DNA of 64,000 bases from Piezodorus guildinii (taxonomy: Eukaryota; Arthropoda; Insecta; Hemiptera; Pentatomidae): the NCBI GenBank assembly GCA_023052935.1, contig JAJSOM010000051.1, positions 124,001 through 188,000 of the forward strand, in the 5' to 3' direction. The notes beneath the pieces are model-generated. The model was given only the letters and a program-made list of their open reading frames with translations, was not told where the DNA came from and did no database searches. The position numbers and the translations under genes were made by a program. Positions 43,951 through 54,549 of this stretch are shown here, in pieces (position 1 is the first letter of the stretch; the number at the start of each line of letters is the position of its first letter).

Positions 43951-44344
43951 TAAATAACGAAGCAAAATTAGAGACTGGACAAGAATTGAGATCAAGATAT
44001 ACTTTTTGAACAGCTGTACTCGATGCCAAGCGATAAAGACAATATCATCAGTGGAGGTAGCATCTTGTTCTGCTAAGGGTGGAGTGCTTTTGGTTTTCAG
44101 GAATGGTGATATGTACTTAAACAATTCTAAACATTCGAGTTTTCGACAAGGTACTGTCTTGAAAAAGCATTTTTTTCTTCACTTTTTCCTCAGTAACTTA
44201 GTTGAAAGCATTTTCTGTAAAACATTATCATTTATAAATCCTGAAGAACTTAAAATTATCTACAAAGTTCTTATGGAACAAGTTAATTAATTTGGACAAT
44301 TTTTAAAAAACAGTTTTAGAGAAATTGTAGTAAATATAAACTAA

Positions 44345-44572
44345 CCACTGTTCGAACACCCTTCGAGATCACCTCTACGTGATCCTCCCACTTACTCCTT
44401 GGACACATATTGGGTGCCTCAGCACTTATTCATTTTATTATGAATTCATTCACTAACATGATCAAATATTTCCACCCTCACAATGCTCTCAGCTCACTCA
44501 TATTGACAGACTGCCTGCTCTCCATTCACAACTTGCCTAAACTCCTGAAATCTTCAGTGGCCTCCCTTTGGA
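44345..44572 (-). mobile_element. LINE C-terminal fragment, old
   Basis: Duplicate of 20085-20320; interrupted on its right by the younger LINE insertion of 44591-44956. Confidence 0.45.
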
Positions 44573-44580
44573 GTGGATAT

Positions 44581-44590
<10 letters not shown>

Positions 44591-44615
<25 letters not shown>

Positions 44616-44956
44616 GGCTTAGCGAACCCGAAGGTTCGATGCCGATACCACCAAATTCTGCCTACACAGACTCGTCCAATGTTCACCATTCAAGCCCAAG
44701 CCCACGAGATCAGCCTTAACGCAATCCTCCCATCTCCGCTTCGGCCTACCTTTCGGACGCCTACCAGTCGGATCAGCAAATACCAACTTTCTCGGAATCC
44801 GCTCGTCATCGAGCCCAACAACTTTACTCGCCCATTTGAGTCTCCGCGATGCAATCAGCTCAATTATATTCACAGGATGCAAGTTCCGCAATTCCGCGTT
44901 ATGCAACCTTCTAAACTCCCCAGTGGCCTCATCTCTCTTTGGACCAAATATTTTAC
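44591..44956 (-). mobile_element. 5'-truncated LINE with (TTA)n tail and 16-bp target duplication
   Basis: On minus it encodes LHPVNIIELIASRRLKWASK, VVGLDDERIPRKLVFADP and GRPKRRWEDCVKADLVGLG, the C-terminal end of a non-LTR reverse transcriptase. A (TAT)n tract at about 44588-44616 forms the tail. Identical 16-bp direct repeats GGATATTATATATAAT flank it at 44575-44590 and 44957-44972. The plus ORF over it is antisense noise. Confidence 0.8.
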
Positions 44957-45071
44957 GGATATTATATATAATATCTTATAATCAAGTTTTGATGGACCCA
45001 CTCTGGTTAGAATATGGTGGCTACCTTTAGGATGATTCATAGGTTGGCCAAAACTGGATAGTAAGGGATGG

Positions 45072-45262
45072 GAAGGGATCACTTATAACTGGGTGGCTAG
45101 CATAACAGGGGATGTTAAAAAGAGCCTGTGCAATGTCAGGAACTCGTTAAAGATCCCTATCCTAATAAAACCTGGATAGGCAAAATTTAGGTCTCCCACT
45201 GTAGCATCGTCCTATTAGCCATAGTTACATAAAGTGACGTTAAATAAATAAATAAACAAGGG
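45072..45262 (+). mobile_element. SINE family 1, internally deleted
   Basis: GGGATCACTTATAACTGGGT head, then a jump into GGGATGTTAAAA and the normal tail to GACGTTAAATAAATAAATAA. About 100 bp are missing from the middle, including box B. Confidence 0.7.
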
Positions 45263-45314
45263 ATGGCAAATCAGATATATAAAATGAAGGAAAAAAGAGT
45301 ACTAAAATAGAAGT

Positions 45315-45575
45315 TGTACCATTACTTGTCCAACGACTGAGCAAGGAGGTGGTTAGGCCGAGATCACACACAGATGCCCGGATTTTATCCCAATTTTAGG
45401 TTATCCACTTTATAGACACTGGGTGTGCCTCAGGAGGGTCTCCCTAACCCAGGGCCGCCCCACAGCTGAAATAACATAATGAATAATTATCCCGCCTCAG
45501 CCAGACTCTAACCCAGGACCATGAGAACACTAGCTCACTGCCTTACCTGCAGAACCAGAATCTCTTTATAAGCTA
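45315..45575 (-). mobile_element. SINE family 2
   Basis: Duplicate of 21690-21905 (GTTATCCACTTTATAGACAC, CCAGACTCTAACCCAGGACC on plus). Confidence 0.65.
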
Positions 45576-45594
45576 TATAAGGGGTTATTAACAT

Positions 45595-47500
45595 GTTCCA
45601 ATAAACCAATGTTATCAATTATAGGCCAATATCTACTTAATGTACACTTAGTAAGGTCCTTGAATCACTAGTCTTAGAGGAACTATTCCCACTTGTGTCT
45701 TCTTATTTATCTATTCATCAGGATGGTTTTGTCAGTAAAAGATCTTCACTAACTAATTTATTATCATTGCAACATTATGTTCTAGATGCTTTTCGCAATA
45801 AACACCAGGTTGATGCTTTATACACTGATTTTTCTAAATCCTTCGATAAGGTACCTCATTCTATCCTAATCGAAAAATTAAAACTAATTGGTTTTTCTGA
45901 TGTGTTGCTGTCATGCTTTAGCAGCTATCTCATTGGTCCCACTCAGCAAGCCAAACTTAAAATGTTTTATCGCAGTCTTATTAAGTTAAATCTGGTGTAC
46001 CTCAAGGGTCACACCTGGGTCCGATCCTTCTCCTAATCTTTATTAATGACCTGTGCTCTACTCTTTCATCAGTTCAAGTTTTACTTTTTGCTGATGACTT
46101 AAAAATTGTTCTTACAATATAAAGTATAGATGATTGTTTGACCCTCCAAAATCCTCTTTTCCAATTCGACAACTGGTGTTCAATAAATAAAATGTCTCTT
46201 AACTAAAATAAGTGCTCTTTTATTTCTTTCCATTGATCTACATCTCCTATTTTCATTTTACACTAAGTGGAATTGTATTGAATGAAGTTGATGTTGTTAA
46301 GACCTAGAGGTACTCCTAAACCCAACATTTACTTTCTCTAACCACATTGATGTTCTCTGGAAAAATGTAATAGGCTACTTGGTTTTATTCTTAGGTGCTC
46401 AAAAGATTTTACTGATACTAAGAAAAAAAAAAAAAAAATAACCTGTACCTCTACAAACCATAAAGGGTCTTGGGCTCAGTACATATAGAGATTCGTACTG
46501 TTTCTAGGCCAACGGCAGTGCAATGAGATGATTAGGCCTTGATCACGCTCAGCCGCTAGATTATTTCACAATGTACCCAATGTGGGTACCAACTTTGTAG
46601 AGGCTAGGTCTGCCCCAGGAGCGTCTCCATACCCTAGGGTCCCCTCCCGACTGAATTAACAGAATAAATAATATTCTGCCACTTATTGATATGAACAGTG
46701 TAAAATATTTATACTGTTCTTTAATGAGGCCCTTAATTGTATATGTTTCTTTTATGTGGCTTCCCCACTATGGTACCTACATTGATAGATTGGAAATAAT
46801 ACAATACATATTTCTCAGATTTGTCTCGTATCGCCTTAATATACCCTTAGATAATCATAGAATTTTATTGAATAGAATCTGCCAATCCTAGCTAATCGTA
46901 GAAAATATCAGAACTTGATTTTCCTTTCTAACCTTATTATTTCCAATATTGGTTGTCCATTCCTTCAAGAGCAAATCAAATTCAATGATACATCGGTTTT
47001 CACTCACTCAAATAAACTTTTCTTTAAGGAACACCCCACTAATAATTATTTATATTATGCACCTGCCCCAGGTATGATGAGAACCACTAATGAGTTGCCT
47101 AATCACATTGACATCTTGTGCAACAGTGCTGATGTTTCCAAAATCTTTCACTAGTCACATCCGATTTAAACAAGTATCTTTTAATTTATTTTATTGTAAT
47201 ATAATAGTTTGTTGGTATCTTATACTATTATAGAAAATTATTTTGTTATTTTTATTACCTTTTTTTAATGTAAAAAAGTTTGAATGTTTTATGTTATTAT
47301 ATGATATTATATTATGTTAATGTTTAAATTTCATTGTTTATTATTCTATTTTTTCTTTAAAAATTCTATCAATGTTTACCCTAACTGTTACCTTTATTAT
47401 TGTAATTTATTTCTTAATGTTCTGAAGGTTATTATTATGCCTAATTATCTATATTATAGACATTGTAATGGCCATGTATATAAATGAAAAATAAAAAAAT
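45595..47500 (+). mobile_element. LINE (CR1/Jockey-type RT), decayed, absent from duplication copy A
   Basis: Plus strand: HQDGFVSKRSSLTNLLSLQH, then VDALYTDFSKSFDKVPHSIL (first catalytic aspartate region), a frameshifted [12 protein letters not shown] box near 46085, and after a SINE insertion SLMRPLIVYVSFMWLPHYGT and DRLEIIQYIFLRFVSYRLN. It ends in an A-rich simple tail (AAAATAAAAAAATAAAAAA). Multiple stops. It has no counterpart between 21900 and 21910 in copy A, so it inserted after the duplication. Confidence 0.75.
46424..46683 (-). mobile_element. SINE family 2 inserted in the LINE
   Basis: Splits the LINE RT. On plus it starts with an A run at 46421-46438, then CCTGTACCTCTACAAACC; the body has GGTACCAACTTTGTAGAGGC. 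The head is truncated at CAGAATAAATAATATTCTGC. Confidence 0.75.
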
Positions 47501-47694
47501 AAAAAAGGTGTGTATTTTGAGCAAAGTATTTACCTAAAAGGTTTGTTATTATCCCGAAGTAACTGTGTTTCGAATATTCAAATTTGCAGGATACCTCGTC
47601 TAATGTTCATTTCTTTACATACTGATGTTTCATCAGTAATATGGTTCAATCTTGTGCATTTTTTAATGTCATGCATTTTGTGAGACTTAGAAAT

Positions 47695-47960
47695 ATCATG
47701 CAAGAGCACAACCCATGAAGAGGGATTTTTACTGTTTATAGGCTAACAGTAGTGAGCAAAGAGTTGATTAGGTCGAGTTCACACTCAGCCATTAGGTTTA
47801 TCCCCTATTGTTGGGTACCCACATTAAAGAGGCTAAGTCTGACCCAGGAGGGCCTCCATTACCTAGGGTCGCTCCACAGCTGAAATGACAGAATATACAA
47901 TATTCTGCCACAGTCGGTATTCAAACCCAAGACCCGGGGAATAGTAGACTAGTGTAGAAA
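47695..47960 (-). mobile_element. SINE family 2
   Basis: GTACCCACATTAAAGAGGCT and GGTATTCAAACCCAAGACCC on plus; head near 47960, no T tail left. Confidence 0.65.
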
Positions 47961-48177
47961 TAGGAATAGAAATAAAAATTAACTTTACTCATTTAATTTA
48001 ACTGAAATAGAAAAAGGAAAAGAAATAAAAAGAACTTTTATTCTAGGATTGGAGTCCCTCAAATTACCCAATGAAGGCCAAAGGAACATGAATACTTCTT
48101 ATATAGGATTGTGAGAAGAGGAATAAAAAGGTATGCAAAAAAACAAAATGTAAAACAGCTCTAATGTAGAATTGAAG

Positions 48178-48417
48178 CCTGTGATTATACTCGACCAATT
48201 TTTATTAAAATACACAATGGTTCGACTAATATGCCATCTTCAGGTGCAAAAACAATTTTTCCATCAAAAAGCCTAATTTCTGAAAATTTGGTGAAATTAC
48301 CTACGTACCTTAAGATTAAAAATTGTTTTTGCATCTGAAGATAGCATAATATTCGAAACATTGTGCATTTTAATAAAAAGTGGTGCAGTATAATTACAGC
48401 TTCCTATCCAATATTTG
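48178..48417. mobile_element. Inverted-repeat element with hammerhead-like arms
   Basis: Homologue of 22601-22861. Arms of about 95 bp are inverted (GTGATTATACTCGACCAATT and AGTGGTGCAGTATAATTACA). Minus arm about 48205-48245: CTGAAGA, T, GGC-ATATTA-GTC, GAACC-ATT-GTG. Plus arm 48329-48368: CTGAAGA, weak stem II, GAAAC-ATT-GTGCA with a TGCAT/GTGCA stem I. Confidence 0.55.
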
Positions 48418-48599
48418 ATTTTGACCTCCACCATAAATTATCAAAACAAAACCTCTGGTAGATAATTGTGTTGAGTAATACTAAAAATAGACGAATTGAT
48501 TTACAAAGTTTATATTTTTTTTCTCTATTTGATTATTTCTGATATTTGATTTGAAATATCAGAATTGTTGAGTGTCTGTTTAGGAAGATAAAAGGTATT

Positions 48600-49190
48600 G
48601 AAGAGGTTGGGGTTTGAATGATGATGATGTTGATATTTGAGAAGAATCATGGTAGATATAAGTATATAGGGAATTTCAGAGGGCAGTAGAGCTAAGTAAG
48701 GAAGGATTGATCAAAAGTTTTAGTTCTCTGGAAAGGAAAAGTTCAGAATGGCACAACCTTATTTGATTAAGTGAATTGATGATTTAAATTACAAAAGACT
48801 TTTGATGTAGAGTGGATTCTGGTAGTTAATGGTTTGATCCTTGGAAATATTATCTGCCAGTTGAGGGAAGGAACTATTAACTCATCACATAAGTGAGTAA
48901 CACGAAGCCTCAATAAATTCTAAAAATAATGTTCATGGTTTGCTTCAGTCTGTCCTGAAGCGCAGTTGAAAGAGCACCATATGCCACACAGCAGTAGTCA
49001 AATTGCTGATTACATCAATATCATCTCCATAAGCCAGGAGCAGTACTCTCTTATTAAAGGTATGTCTGCCCGTCTGAATTTGAGAATCTCTTATCACTTT
49101 AAAATGTTTACTTCTGATTTCGTAAATTTGGGAACAAAGTTGGTTGTCATAGCAATCCAGGGATATAGTTATCACTCATACATAGTTTCA
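48600..49190 (-). mobile_element. LINE fragments
   Basis: 48600-48995 matches the 3' part of the LINE at 23040-23470. 49000-49190 matches the LINE at 25760-25950 and encodes QTGRHTFNKRVLLLAYGDDI on minus, where GDD replaces the usual ADD. Confidence 0.6.
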
Positions 49191-49294
49191 GTTTTGTCTG
49201 ACTTTTCATTTTTATTTGAGCTAGGATCTACACACATATCGATCATTTGTTTTTAACACTTTTCAATTGGCTATTCATAATCAGTAAACCTGAA

Positions 49295-49445
49295 TACAGT
49301 GGGAGTTCTAAATTTTGCCTATCCATTTTTAATTAGGATAGGGATCTTTAACGAGTAACTGACATCACACAGTGTGAGAGCCACCTTTTTACATCCTCTA
49401 TGAAGGACATCAAAACTAAGGATTTTTTACTTCTATTACAATACA
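49295..49445 (-). mobile_element. SINE family 1, fragment
   Basis: CAGTGGGAGTTCTAAATTTT and GGATCTTTAACGAGTAACTG on plus: the middle and tail of the SINE without head. Confidence 0.6.
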
Positions 49446-49489
49446 ATTTGGAAATAATATATTTTGTTTATTTTCTTTATAAAGTTATA

Positions 49490-50858
49490 ATTTTTAAAGC
49501 CCACATGGGGAGAGAAAGAGAAGAATGATAGCGGCCAACAACTGATTGAGTTCTGTTTAGAGAATAATATGATTATTGGGAATACTTATATTCCTCACTA
49601 GCCAGTACACCAAATCACCTCAGCAGCGGAACGTAATGGAAATAGCGTTATTGACTATTTTATATACGACCGGGACATCAGTTGATTTTCACAGATGTGA
49701 AGGTTATCAAAGGAGCAGAAATTGGTTGTGATCATATGCTACTGGTTGCCGATAGGAGGATGCTTAAGGAGGACAAGACAAAACCAAAAGCATATGCTAG
49801 GATTGAGGTAAAAAAGCTTCAGGACCCTCAGATAAGACAGAGGTATGAAGATGAATTGAAAAGAAAACTTCAGGAATTGGATGCGGATGCTAGCTTGGAC
49901 AATGTATGGAAATATATAAAGGATAGTATTCTGGAATCGGCTACATTGGTCTGCAGAGTCAGAAGAATAAATATAAAAAGGTAAAAGAACTGCATGGTGG
50001 AGCGACGAATTAAGCACTGGTTTAGGAAAAGAAAGTGGTCTGGAAAAACTACTGCACTCACAAAACCGCAGAAAAATGGCAGTCATATGTATTGGCCAGG
50101 AATAATACCAAGGAGGCCTTCAAAAAGGCAAAAAAGAGGTCTTGGGAAGAATTTGGAGAGAGATTGAACCAAGATCAAGGCGAAAACATAAAATTATTCT
50201 GGGAAAAAATCAAAGCATCGATCTGGGAATATAGGTTCAGAAATAGTGAACAGGATAAGCTGGGCCAACACTGTATACTACCAGATCTACAATACTGTGG
50301 TCGGGAGATGAAGAGTAAGCAGAAGTGTGAAACTGCAAGGCGGTGTACATTCCTGTACTCCTATATGGTGCAGAAAGCTGGGTGATGACTGATAGAATGG
50401 AGAGCAAAGTCACTGCTGCGGAGATGAGGTTCTTCGGAAGATCGCAGGGAGAACCAGACATGACTGCATTCACAATGAAAGGATCAGAGAGGAGTTAGAT
50501 TCCCAATAAAGTAATTAGTAATAAAGTAATTCTACCCCGATAAAAGATATCCTAAACATGTTGTCGGGATTGAGGGACATAGAGATCCATTGAAAACCAT
50601 GGTCAATACCTCCAATGTTAAAAGACCCCGTGGCCGACCGAGAATGTTGTACCTGAAATGCATCGATTGTTTATGCCAAAAACGAAATATAAATATTCGA
50701 CCAAGCCCAGAAATCTTGCATGCAACAGGGAACATTTGCAATCCTGGCTAAACGCTCTCCTATGCTGAAAGGCACTACAGAGTGATGGAAAAGAAGAAGT
50801 TATTTTTCCCTATAAAGTAATAAGTTTTGACTAAAAGTAAAAAAAAAAAAAAAAAAAA
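49490..50858 (+). mobile_element. LINE with apurinic endonuclease C-terminus and RT C-terminus; internal deletion
   Basis: Plus strand. Endonuclease end: a RNGNSVIDYFIYDRDIS stretch, then FTDVKVIKGAEIGCDHMLLV (SDHxL-like box, C for S). Linker RIEVKKLQDPQIRQRYEDEL. Then a jump to YGAESWVMTDRMESKVTAAE, RTRHDCIHNERIREEL and RPRGRPRMLYLKCIDC, the RT C-terminus. The RT palm is missing. An A run at 50839-50858 may be its tail. Confidence 0.7.
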
Positions 50859-50989
50859 CTTATTCACTTTCTTCTTTGTTGACCACAAGAGTGAAGTAAT
50901 ATACAAGTCCAATGAAGGGATAATTGAGATGCTATTCCTGGAAGATACTATTGAATGTTTTTTTAAATGATATTTTGATTAAATAACCA

Positions 50990-51623
50990 AGTGTTTGAGT
51001 ATGTAGATTTAAGAGAAGTTGAATGTTTGAGGAATATATTCTGTTTGTGGTTTTATAAATAATAATAAAATAACAACAATATAACTTCTATAGTTTATAA
51101 TTTAAATCTAAAAACTATCATATAATTATTTGATACGATACAAAACAATGTGTACAAATATATAATCAATATTTACAATTATATAATACAATATAAATAT
51201 TTCTATATGTTAATATTACTATTTATTTCAGTTCTTATATTAATAACTATGGCTATTTCTTTAATATCAATCCCAACAGATCAGAGATTTAAACCATTTT
51301 CAGTTAATCTTTTGTCAATAGTTTTTATTTACATATATACATCATAATTAAAATATAAAATAATATTCTGAAAATCTGATAAAATGTGTGAAATGTTGGC
51401 ATTAATATAACTCAACAATTGATAATACAATTATTTTTAGGAAGAAATTTTTACGTATATATAGATCACAAACTAAAGTATCTTCCAAAAAAATAAAATA
51501 AAATAAAATTATGAATATATACAAATTGGTTAGACAATAAAATAAAAAAATTAAATAGAAGAAATCCTATTAGCTAATAGGAATAAAAGAAGACTATACG
51601 AAGGTTAACATTGTTCTCAATTA
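50990..51623. repeat. 3' flank of gene copy 1
   Basis: Counterpart of 27600, 8217 and 32940. It includes a unit (51265-51410) with the GTGAAATGTTGGCATTAATA end. No ORF. Confidence 0.5.
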
Positions 51624-51946
51624 TTACATGACCAACTGCTCGTACACGACCCTCAAGAGCTCTAGTTCCTCTTTTAGTCTGGTTATGGTAGTCGATGTTA
51701 TCGTCGGCTCTTTTCTCTTCTCCGACCATCTCAGGATCACTAACTTGTTTTCCTTGTCTTTTATATCTTTTAGGATACTCCGTATGGTTTCCTCATGTAT
51801 ATACTTGTACCAATCATCCACAGAAGAGGGTTGTTCCTCCTCGGACAAGAACCTCTTCCCTGCTCTTTCCTCTTCTTCATCTGTGCTGCTATCAGAGTGA
51901 TTTAAGTTATCATCACTGGAGGAATCGGAATCCTTTTTCTCTTTAT
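51624..51946 (-). CDS. Gene copy 1, terminal exon
   Basis: Acceptor TTTCAG at 51947-51948, stop TAA at 51624-51626. Opens DKEKKDSDSSSDDNLNHSDS, then TDEEEERAGKRFLSEEEQPS, the SVDDWYKYIHEETIR repeat (one copy versus two in copy 2), KDIKDKENKLVILRW and TRLKEELELLRVVYEQL. It is 126 bp shorter than the copy 2 exon; loss or lack of the second EE..W..EE repeat accounts for much of the difference. Confidence 0.75.
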
Positions 51947-54512
51947 CTGAAACAATAAAACTTTTATTATAATATGTTTAAAACATTCTCATTTATCCTA
52001 ACACTAGGATTATAAATATGAGATAGAAACCCTTGGTAAAAATATAGCAAAGGAAATTTCTTAAAGAAAAAAATATGAGTAAGATCCTAAACTCAATAAG
52101 ATGGAATAAAAATATTAAATTGTAAACAAAAAAACTCGACTTCTGGTAGGAATTCTCTTAGCATTGTCAGTCTCAAGCTCTGGTAAATGAGGAGGGTTGA
52201 ATTTAAGTATGGGACAACACTCCCATTGTTGTTTTGGAAATCTTAACAATATAGCCCCGAATTATGTACTAATAAATAGTAGTATGCTAATCTACCAAGT
52301 CAAAGGTTGAGAATTTAAATCCCAGTTCTGGAAGGACTTTTTACTTTCACTTACCTATACAAGAAATATATAGTAAGGGAAAGTATTGCGATTGTGAACA
52401 TTTTTTAATTCCATTTTTCAATGGAAAGACACGTTTTAGGGTCTCCCGAGTCCAAATGACTAAGTTCCAAAAAAAGGTCTGTGTGTATGTCCATGTGGGT
52501 GGGTGTGGTAAGTCTAGCGCAAAAACCATAAGTCCTACAAAACTGAAATTTCATATTTTAGACAACTATACAAGATGTTAAAGCAATGTTTTCATTAAAA
52601 TCGGTTAACTAGAAGGGCCACTTTATACCATGCATTTTACACCTTTTTATCATTTTCTCAAAAACGGCTCTAACGATTTTGATTAAACTCACTATATTGA
52701 TGTATAATTTCATGGGCTTTAATATGGCTTAGGTTTCATTCTGATTGAAATAGTCTGATAGGACTTAAATGCTGATATATTAAATTTTCTTCCTTTAAAG
52801 TAGCTTTAATTTTGTAGATTTCAAAAAATTAGGCACATCATCTTGTTAGCATTGATAATTAACAGCTAAATATTCAAGTTGAGCGAATTTGATGAACAAC
52901 TAAAGGAGAAAGGTGCAAACATATTTTTTAATGCAATTTTTGTATTTTTGATAATAATAACAGTAATATATACATATAATATACCGTGGGAAGGAGATAG
53001 ATTTTAGAAAACATATCTGATACACAAAGTTGTAAAAGGTAATATAAAATGAGGAATGAAGAATAAACTTGTTACTGATTAACAATTTAGTATAGTTATA
53101 TTATTTAATCTAAATCATATGTTTCCAAGGAAAATGAATACACATTTTATTAAAATCAACTTCAAATATTTTTCAAATTGAAGTATATTTTTTATATTAT
53201 AGTTGTAATAGTTTTTAAATTGATTTAAACAGTTTAGGTAAGTGAAAGTTATGTGTTGCCCGAACCAGATTTTTTAAGCATGTTATTCAATGGGGATGCA
53301 CCCACAACCTCCCCCAGGTATGTGAGACCCATCAGCCAACTGGTGGCGACTCGCAAAAATAGGCATGGGGAATGATGGTGGGGAACTATAACACATCATC
53401 ATGGAAACCACTATGAAAGGGCCTCCATGACCTGTCACGCCAACCAATATATAAATGGAAATGGTGCAATATATCTCTAAGGGACAATTCTTCTGCGTAC
53501 AAATTGGTTATGTGGAATATGAGAACACTCTTCAGATTAAGGGTCTTTAATGAAGTTAGGCTAGGAGTATCAAATATGATTCTGATATAGCTGTTCTTCG
53601 GAAGTAAGTTGGTTAGCAATGGGAAAGCTTAAGAAAAAAGACTACACCTTAAACAAGTAAAGTAAGAAAGTAAAGATCGACTTAAATTTGGTCGTTCATT
53701 CCTGATAAAAACTAAATACCAGGTTACATGACTTACAGGAATGTACAAAATAAGACTGCAGGGAGCTGGTTTAATATTAGCATTATCAATTCTATGTCTT
53801 CAGAAGACAAAGATGAAATCATCAAAGAAGAAATTTCCTTAAAGCTAGAGAAGTTTCAAGCTTCAACGCTGACCAGTAGTTTCGAGTTCAAACAAAGAAT
53901 AAGGACAGCCAAGGTATCTCACAAGAATAAGGACAGCCAAGGTATCTCACAAGTGTACCCAAGAAAAAAATTAAACCTTTAACAGGTGAGGTGGGGTCTA
54001 CAGTAGGGGTGGGCATAATCGGATGATCGCCATAATCGAATGATCGGACTTCAATGATTTAAATAATCAAATGATTCCACAATATGCAATCTGAAAAATA
54101 ATTGGCACAATTCCCCTGTCTACGATTGCTGAGCTGGGGCTATAATGTATGTGATGAGAAAAAAAAAGTCATTTATCATTATAAAATTCAGTTCGAATGA
54201 TCATCCAAACCAATTAATCCCATAATAGATTAATTCAAAAGATTGAAATAATCGAATGATCTGATAATCGACATTTGATTATGCCCACCCCTAGTCTACA
54301 GGACCTCAGGGCCTCTTTAAAGTTTTGTGAATCCCATTGTCCGGATCTGTACGGATTGTGAAAACCTGATATTTTCTGTCTCGACATGATCGTAATATAG
54401 CATCCTTTTTAGGTCAGTTTTTATGGGTGTTATTGAGGTCTTGTAGGGGTCCACCTCACCATTACTGTCAATCACTACTATACATACAATAAATTATTTC
54501 TTTATATTTGGT

Positions 54513-54549
<37 letters not shown>

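Larger units (their letters stand above)
32176..49200. repeat. Segmental duplication, copy B
   Basis: Collinear partner of 7790-25960; anchor pairs are listed under that entry. It holds gene copy 2 and is the better preserved version of the gene. Confidence 0.75.

Noticed and set aside
44568..44981. 137-codon plus-strand ORF with an isoleucine run
   Set aside because: The isoleucine run is the (TAT)n LINE tail and the rest is antisense to the LINE C-terminus.
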